A stretch of 15,249 bases of DNA from Acanthaster planci (taxonomy: Eukaryota > Echinodermata > Asteroidea > Valvatida > Acanthasteridae): assembly GCF_001949145.1 (NCBI RefSeq), contig NW_019091391.1:692331-707579 (forward strand), in the 5' to 3' direction. Below the pieces are notes generated by a model, which was not told the origin of the DNA, ran no database searches, and saw nothing but the letters and a program-made list of their open reading frames with translations. Below, in pieces: positions 1 through 9,000 of this stretch (the stretch's first letter is position 1; the number at the start of each line of letters is the position of its first letter). The translations under genes were made by a program, and so were the position numbers.

Positions 1-98
1 GTTGGCAGGAGAACACAAAGATGCCTATGGTTTCATTGGGGCAACGAACGCGCCACCGTCGGTGGACCTTGCGCAATCTGGAGCTAGATTTATTGGAG
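1..98 (+). CDS. RET: RET exon 1 of window (partial): cadherin-like domain 3
   Basis: Reading frame starts at position 2 ([16 protein letters not shown]...). The donor is GAG|gtaaaa at 98/99, leaving one base of a split codon (phase 1). The frame was chosen because the next exon is open only when entered with phase 1, which gives a junctional Glu followed by IIFNQTF. The segment aligns by position with human RET cadherin-like domain 3, just before the conserved YRLVLNRNL strand. Frame 3 is also open here but does not fit the next exon. The left edge is not resolved: the exon may continue outside the window, and the AG at 7-8 has too little upstream sequence to be judged as an acceptor. Confidence 0.75.
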
Positions 99-3000
99 GT
101 AAAAAAAAATCTGATATGCCATTTATCCATGGCTTATAGTCTTATTTCCTCCACATTCAGATTATTCAAACCCTTAGCTTGGGAGGAAAATGGGTAGATT
201 TGACCGGAATATAAAACGTCAGAGAGGCTTCTTCGTCTGTTTATAAAAGAATTGCATCGGCCTTTTTTGATATGGAAGTCAGCATATGTCAATACTTCCG
301 AAATTACTTAACAGAACGACAACCTAAGGCCTAATGTTATTGTGCGATTTTCTTAATTAATTGAAAACAAACAAAAAAGCGCGGACGGGAAGGTATCATA
401 AAACAAAAAGTTGCCTCAAGGGGTTTGTAAAAAAGTCTTATAAGATGTCTTTGATGACATTTCTTTTGTTTCAGAGATAATATTTAATCAAACGTTTTCA
501 AGGTGCTACGAGGCTCGTCACATCCTCACGTTGGTCCTCCTTGACGGTGCTACGAGGCAGGCTGCGGCCGCCCAAGGCGTCACGATCACCGTGGAAATCA
601 ACCTGCTTGCGGAGAGAAACGTGCTGAACCTTACGCTGCATCGGAACGCCAGTCTGTACACTCGCGTAAGAGCAGAGCAGTGCGCGCGTGCCCGTCGCCT
701 CCTTCCGCAGCTAGGGCCTGGTAAATTAGGTGCATTCGAGTAGCTTCCACGGAAGCTACCCTGACCCGGGAATGAGTGTGTGTGCTCTGTGTCAAAGAAG
801 CGAGACTGTGGGGACGAGGCCAAAGCCGAGTCAACTCGAGGAAGCAATTCCTTTGAAAACTAAAGAATTCTCCGTCCATAGTAATAATCGGAAGAGCTCT
901 CTCACTGTTGCATTTGTGTGGAATAATATATGCTGTCACTTTAGTAGATCTTAAACGTCACAGCAAAAAGGACTACTAGATGAGTTACAAAAGTTCACGC
1001 ATAGTTGACCTCAAATTTCTTTGAAGTTTTATTCTCACTAGCCAGCTGGTTATTAGAACTTAGTCTTACAACATCCCAGGGCAATACTTTCACTCTATTC
1101 ATGTTCTATGACATGGTTATGAACAATGTCTTGTCCACAAACACTATACATCCTAACATACAGCCTCAATGAGCCTTAAGTAATTACGACATCTTTTAGG
1201 TCTCCTAGAATCAGCCCAAATGTAAGGGTAACTTCTCAATAATTTTTCATCTCTTGTTTCAATACGGAGACATGACATATCTGAAAGCGTCTTCATACTA
1301 TACGAAACCGCCTATGTTTCTCATGACGCACTGTGTGTGCTTTGTGTTCTCCGAGCAGGTTGCAGTTCTGGAGTTCCCATCCTGCCCATCCATGATCCTC
1401 GAGCCTCCCACCAGCTTCCTCCAAGACGGCGGCCTGCTCCGGCTCAACCGCTCCTCGTTGTTTGTCTTCGTGGGCGACACGACGCCCCTCACCAACGAGA
1501 ACCTGACGACGTATGCAGCCGTCGCGCAGCGGCAGGTTGCGTGGGGAGGCGACAGGTTGGCAACGGAAATGGTACTCCATATCGACATTATAGGAGAGCG
1601 TAAGTTAACCGCTGTTCCCGTAAACCTCAAAACATCACAAACAGGTGTTCTTAGCTCGTGTGCATTGTATATCCAGCTCTGTAAGGACTATTCGTTCGGC
1701 TGGCAAACCACGAGAAAAGCGAATCTGATATTTTGGGTATTTCTATTGTTCGCCTCGAGCAGAAGCACCCCCTGGGTGGTTTTCTGTAGGGTGGGTGGTT
1801 TTCTGTTGGTAGCGATGCGAACGTAACGCTTGTATTTCCTAGTCGTTCGTGAACCAGTGAAGTTCACTTCTGACCAAAGGGGTCTCCGTCGCTAATCAAA
1901 TAGCGCTCTCTCTCTCTTTGGTCCAGCTAAAGACCCATATGCCTTTGCCAGAAAGCTTGTGTGACAGCGTAGAAAACTACCACGTTGTCGTTAACATTAG
2001 CCAAATAAATGTAAATTATTCATTGAATTATAATTTTGAAATTCATACCGACAAGTACCATGTATTTAAAAGTCAAAAATATGTTTTTGCCTTCAGGCAA
2101 ACCGGACTTCAGGCCGGAGTGTGATTTGCGTAAGTGTTTTATTATAACCGTTCTTCGAACCTTGTCCCTCAGATGAATGAGTTTATGTCATTAATATTTG
2201 TTATGTTTGCAAGCTGCACAGTATGCGCAGTGTAAAATTGTATGAGTTAACATCAAACGCTTGTAATGGGAGACTTTGAGACGCTTGGTGGTGACAAACA
2301 TGCTGGTCCTTAATACCAGTTCTGAGCATGCGCACGTTTTTCTGAGCGCGCGGGCATAGTTCTGAGCACGCGCAATACCTTGAAAAAAGGACTGGGATGT
2401 CTGCTGCCACCAGCGTGTCTGCTGCTACCAGCGATTTTCAACAGGTAGCACTGGTAACCAAGTTACTTTTATTTTTGCATGCATACTGCGGAATAACTCT
2501 TAGTCTTTCAATATCTATTGGAACAATAGGATAGCAAACCGTGTTATTAGCTTCTGACAGATAACTTACGTTGATGTATTGTCAAATATTCAAAGAGTAT
2601 CTTGATGACGTTTTCATGGAGTGTCTCAGGGGGCGGGCTTCACTCCGAGCGCCTGTTGTTAAGTTCACGGTTGTTCCAACTGCAGCGTGGACGTTTCAAA
2701 CTTGAAAATACTGTATTAGGAGACTACAGAAAGGGTCTGATTGATATGCTCTGCAGTGTGAATACCGGATTCACTTTGAGGGATTTCACCGTCAGAAATT
2801 TGTTTGTGCTTTTTTGTTCGTCTAGCACAATTCACAGCGACTTGTTCCAGGCACAACAGTCCGGGAAAATGCGTGAACAGCTGCGGCATCGGGGCACCGG
2901 ACGGCCGCTGCAAGTGGCGCCAACAAAAAGGCCGAGCCCACACGACCAATTTCTCTACCTGCTCTCCGGACCTCAACACCTGCCCGGACGCGGTCTGCGA

Positions 3001-6000
3001 CAGCCTGGAGCTGTTTTACCCGCGGCTGTGCCCGCAAGACTGCATCGGTGAGTTGTCTCGGAAGAGGTCGTGTCCTTGAAGAGCATTCCTCAGCTGCAAA
3101 AAACAATGTGACGATTTCTTCGCAAATATGCCCAGCAGCTTGAAATGTAAAATTCAATAAGGCAATAAACTGATTGCGTGATCCAGATCAAAGATCTGCG
3201 ATTGCACAGAATTAGACCGCGTCGCGCTGCAGCAAAACACGGCGGCTACCTGCTACCGGCTGGTCCTCGTCTTTGCTGACTGTATAAAAATATCTTTGTA
3301 CACCTCGGGAGATACATCAGAAAAGTTCTGAGAATTTACCACAATCAGGCCATTTTGTGAAATTCAGTTTTGATGGCAACAGAGAACAATTTTTACATAA
3401 AAACAGCGCACAGAGGAAAATAGTTTAACTCCTGTAGGTAAAGCTAAACCTGATTCGCCGAATATCACGCCCTCGCGGTACATTAGCAGAACGTACCGAA
3501 TTTCCCAGGTGTTGTGAACGAAAGTTAAAATAAACAAAAACATGCTCACAAAATGAAAGCATAAATGGTCTTGATTTGCTTCACAGCTTCTGTATCGTGG
3601 TAAACAGCTTTTCAACCTTAGATTATAATCAGTACCACCAGGAAAAAGCCCCTCCTGGTAACATATATACGCCTATGTACATGTATTACAAAACGAAAAA
3701 CAGTTGATATAAAATATTTAGTCGCACTTCAGATGTGTGACTGTAAGATGCAACTTTATTAAGCAGAATGCATCACGTGACAGTTGTGTGTTGTAGATGT
3801 TGGGCGCGAACTACCTTCATCAGGTTAAAGCTGTCTTTGCTGTACATAACCAAGGACGGATCCAGAACCAGATTTTCAGGGGGGGGGGCAAACTTGCTCT
3901 GGAGAGACTAACACCTTGAGATTTTTATCATGTAACCTTTTATGGCCTTTCGAGGGGTGAGTCTACAATTGGGGCTCTTTATACGCTTTCGGATGGCAGG
4001 CAAAAGAAGGAAACCAAAACATCGTCTTTCTCTCGCTGTTTTTTTTTAAATTACTTCAACTCCTGTTGGAAGGCCATGAGCCCTGTTCGTCCCCCTGGAT
4101 CCGCCTTTGAGCATGACCCAAAATGCTTCACCCAACTCCAGAGAACGACTGACCTCACCGCTCTTTCCATCGCCCGTCTTTTCTCGTTTCCACTCCATGC
4201 AGTCACAACGGAACCCAACTATGCCCACATGATGACGCTGAACGACAACAGAAGGGGGATCCGAAGCGCCATCGGTCCCTGCTCGTGTGAACTGGACGGC
4301 CAGAGGTGCATATGCGACAACTTCCTGGACCACCCAGTGCAGCGGCAAACTACGCAAGATCTGCCGCCTGTAGACCGTACGTACAGTTTGATCAAAATAG
4401 ACCCGTTTAGAGTGACTTCTCGCTTTGTTGGCGTGTGTGCTTTCCGATGGCAGCTCGATGGATCGCGTTCCAGTTCACTTGTCATAGGAAAGTGCACGTG
4501 TACACAAAACGTGACGTCATTATGTTACAGGTCTGTTGGTAGCGTTAACGTGTCAGAAACGTTTCCCGAAGACCGTAGCGTTTTCTAATCTCTTGGTGGC
4601 AGCAGCTATACCCCTTTTCTTTCACGAGATGAGGACGTGCACTGCAAGAAATATGTGATCCACTCTGTGAAAATGAGTCTTGAGTCGCCAGAGCCACTTT
4701 TTGAGTTTTGATTTGTACTAGAAAGAGCAAATTGAGTTTTTCGTTTTGACGTATCACTCAGTTTGGCATCCTGATGAAAGTGGATACTCCATGGTGACAA
4801 ATGCTGTGGGTTCCTATTGATTTACACTGTGCAAAATTATTCTAAAGGACTTTTTACTCCAAAGTGGCTCTGGCAACTTAAGACTCATTTTCACAGAGTG
4901 GGTCATATATATTTTATTCTCGAACAACCTACCGCCCTCACAGGGCACTTGGAACAACAAGTGCACGAGATAGTTTCTGTCACTGGACAGTGTTCATTTG
5001 AACAGTAACACGGGTCAGAACTTCAGCGTGCGCACAACACATGCGCACGGAATATAGGCCTATATACGTTGATTGGGACAACCAATAGCTGGCATTGCTT
5101 TGCATGTCGGCATGTCTGACGTATTTCCTGCAAAAGATTTGGCAAAAGGTCTTTAATGCTCTACCCATGTGGCCTCGTAAGGGTGAAGGGTGACGAGTCA
5201 TTAATATGTTTAAGGCTTTCTCCCAAATGTAGGCTTCGTTCCGGCTTCAGCTCCTTGGGGTCATCATTTTAAACCCTGCACTATCGCATCATTAGATATC
5301 GGAACACAGAATCGAGTTCCACATGGTTTAAGGGATTTGTTTGAAGCTTGAGGTAGAGACATCAGTGCTGACGACGAAGCCTAAGTTTGGAGAAATTGTC
5401 ATGGAGATTGAACAAAGTCTAAATCTGGTTTGCTTACAGTGGTCAAAACTACCTTTTACAGGTTAACCTAAACCAAAACTCTGCCTGATATGTCAGATGT
5501 TTGAACAGTACTTTGCTCGACACCCTGCAAGGTTATATTCCGTATTCAAATAGCCTTGAAAGAGGCAATGGAATAATGAGTAGTTTTGGAATTATCTTTC
5601 ATTGGTGGAGAGAAATTTTCAGACAGAGAATCACTTGTTGAAGAGAGATTCAAAGCTCAAGATACTGGTCACTTCTGACGCCTAAAAAGTTAATCACCAG
5701 ACCAAATTTACTGATGGACACAAACTGAAAATCCGTATTTCATTGGTATTTTCTTGTGTTCAGACACCACAGTAGGTCTGGTTTCCTATCCACTTCTGAC
5801 AACAGTGAGCCCAAGCCGCCTGTTCTCCAAGCCCGACGACGGCAGCGCGGGAGATGACAAGTGCACCTTCTGCGACACCCTGATAGCGGTGATGGTGGCC
5901 TCGCTGGTGCTGGGCGTCCTGGCACTACTCGTGTACACCCGAGTTAGCCGTGGGTCGCCTCTCCGCCGGCTCTTCTCCGGCCGTAACTACAAGCCGCCCG

Positions 6001-9000
6001 CGGTCATTGATGGGTCCGACTCGCGACTCAATTCGGTACTGTCTGAGTGTTCTGATGACGGCCTACATCTTAGTAAAGGCTCGATGACACGCCTAAAAAC
6101 AGAGGTTTGTTGGTTTTTCTTGACCTGTTTGGGATTGGGCCCACAAACATTCAATTTGAAGTTACTTAAATGTTTATCCAAAATTGGAAAATCATGTGAA
6201 ATTCGAGGTACATGTATAAGATTATTGAATTTCAAAATTAAAACACATCAACTTGAAATTAACAGTGGTGCAATATTTCAGGAGTAAAACTGGTTACTGC
6301 CATTCACAACTTGTCCAAACGCTGGTGTATTGTTTTTAATAAACATATCTAAAGTGTACCACATGATGTTTTTCCTAGCAGCAAAGAAATTGCTGTCAAA
6401 GTTGTTTTGCTTGTGTTGAACCACATTAATGTTCATATGTTTTTTGATGATAGAAAAATAATTTGGTTTTTCATCGGTGTTGATTTGTAAAATCAAAAGA
6501 TGTAAATTAGAAGCGGTTTTCCATATCAAAATTATTGAAGTACAGTACACTGACGTGAGTTTGAATGTACATTAACCTGAGACGTTTCAAGAGCAGCTCG
6601 ATTGCTTTCGTGTCTTGTTAGTTTGATCCCAAGTGGGAGTTTCCCCGCCAGAACCTCGTCCTGGACAAAGTCCTGGGCGAGGGGGAGTTTGGCTGTGTTG
6701 TTCGGGCGCAGGCGCTGAGCATACGGGGACACACCGGCTACACCACGGTGGCCGTCAAGATGCTGAAAGGTGAGTGTGCGTGGATGCCGCTGTGGCGTGG
6801 TCGAGACTCCCATAAAAAGGTGATCACATATACCATCACAATGGAGACCATCACGGGATCGACAGGAGAGCATCTAAGTCCACAAATTGAAATATTCCAG
6901 TTTGAATAAACTGCAACAAAAGGCATTTTATGTTACTATTCACCTGGTTGCTCGTGACTGGTCTTGTGTCTGGTCTTATGCTGGTCTTGGCCACTGCGTT
7001 GCTTGCGTAGCCACCTATAGACCTTAATCATGATACTGCCATGTTTGTTCCCAGTAGACCCATCGGCAACAGTAACACAACTTCGAATATTGATGAAAAG
7101 GAGCAGACTATTTTTCTTTCCAGCTTCAGTTTGGTTACCCTGCTTTGATGGTAGAAGAGCAAGATGGCTGCCCTGTGATTGAGATCAATACCCTTCCTCG
7201 CTTTTGTCTGTTGAAACCTGCCCCAGTATGAAATCGTACGCGGCCCCACAGATAAATGTTTTGCACCGCAGTATCAAATAATTATACCCTCTGGGGGTTT
7301 ATAAATCGACCAGTGAACAGTATCCAATATTATTTAGCCTACAGTCATTGACCATGGGTATTCCCACATGATATTCCACCATACTGCTTTGTGAATTGTT
7401 TCAACCTGGTAGGATCCTACTCTGCTGACGATCTTCAAGATCTTATCACGGAAATGAACCTGTTGAAGGATTTGAACCATCCTAACGTCGTCAAACTTCT
7501 TGGTGCCTCGACACAAAGGGGTAAGCTTGAAACTCGACTAACAGCTCATAATATGTAACGAGGAACAATGATTGAAAACTATGTGGGCGTCGTAATTTCC
7601 CGAAACCAGACTGGACCACATAGATTATTGTGTCAGTACATTTGTGGCAAAGCAGGGGCCAATTTCATGGAGTAAATTTGCTTGAGCACGAGAAAACCTT
7701 GCTTGATAAATTAGGTAACCAGCCAAAACTCCATGTGATGTATAATTGTTTTGAGATTGCATTTAGCTGTTTTTTTGGTTAGCATGACAATCCGATAATA
7801 GAGTTTGAGCTGATAACCTTGTTTATTAAGCAATGTTTTTCCCGCTTAAGCAGATCTGTGAAATTGGCCCCTGGCCAGTGCTTTTGCACTTCAAAGTTAA
7901 CACCATGTACTGCCTTTTGCACAGAAAGCGAATGCAATTATAAACAACCATAACATAAGTAACTCAATCAGACATGATTATAGAGTACCGAAGTGTGGCG
8001 TCATTTTGAACCGGGAAGTGCGGTGGAAAGGAACGGAGCGGCGCACGCGTGTTGGTTCAACGCGCTGGTTCTCTCGCTGATGCCTTTTACAGACAGAATT
8101 GTGCGCTGATGTATCCATTTCGGTACGCCACAATGAAGCTTTCTCAGACACACTAGCCGTGTTTCGGGATGGTAAGCCGCAGTAAAGAAGCGAAAGAACA
8201 AACCACGAGGAGGAATGCGTTGTGAGTGACACACCCAGCTGTTTTGTACATCGCAGGTCCACTTTACGTCATCGTCGAGTACTGCCAACACGGCTGCTTG
8301 CGTGACTTTCTGCGGCAGAACCGCCAGGCAGCTGCCTATCAACAGGACGACAGTTCGCTACACGATTACGATAAGATTCAAGACGAAGGCAACAGGTCCC
8401 ACATCGAGTGGAACAACCGAAATTTGTTGTCGTTTGCGTGGCAGATATGTAAGGGGATGCAATACCTGGCAATGCTTAAGGTGAGGATGCTTTCATGTCA
8501 TACCAAGTCCATTTAGTGCGGCTCGTAATAGATACCTTATTACATAATTTCAACCAGAAGCTGGTGAGGCATTTTGATTGAGGAAATTGTTTGGGTATAA
8601 TTGTTGTACAACAGTCTAACATATGGCAAGTGTGTTGTTCTTATTGCATTGCAAGTTCCTGCTTTATGGCTGCAATAAGACATTTGTAGATGATCTCATT
8701 AAACACTGCAACAATGGGATTTAGGGAAACAAATGCTCCAGGTTCATAGTTGGAATCAGTTTTCTTCGCAGCGTAGTGTTCAAACAACATAATTATTTCA
8801 GCATGAACACCCAGGCTTTCAGGTTAGTATTTACCAGTGTTCTCGCTCAGCTCGTTCACAGAGATCTGGCGGCGAGGAACATCTTGGTGGCAGAGGGAAT
8901 GGTGGTCAAGGTGTCTGACTTCGGTCTGGCCCGAGATCTTTACGAGAGCGGAACCTACGTCAAAAGGAGCAAGGTGGGGAAGTGTTTTGCCACAGTTTCG

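Noticed and set aside
666-720. Longer version of exon 2 ending at the donor 720/721.
   Set aside because: Would leave in phase 1 whereas the next exon must be entered in phase 0; the added Arg-rich residues do not fit a cadherin-like strand.
1254-1826. Plus-strand frame of 190 codons taken as a single gene.
   Set aside because: It is exon 1359-1599 with intron sequence on both sides; strong acceptor and donor sites and the matching phases limit it.
3879-3888. Run of ten G as a quadruplex or recombination site.
   Set aside because: A single homopolymer run does not make a quadruplex by itself, and such runs are common and error-prone in assemblies.
5754-6287. Plus-strand frame of 177 codons with a transmembrane segment, possible small membrane protein.
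   Set aside because: It is RET exon 5764-6104 read into flanking introns; the splice phases connect it to the cysteine-rich and kinase exons.
8001-8342. Minus-strand frame of 113 codons overlapping the hinge exon.
   Set aside because: Antisense to the clear RET exon 8257-8480 and to intron; no recognisable protein. The GC-rich part is kept as a finding only.
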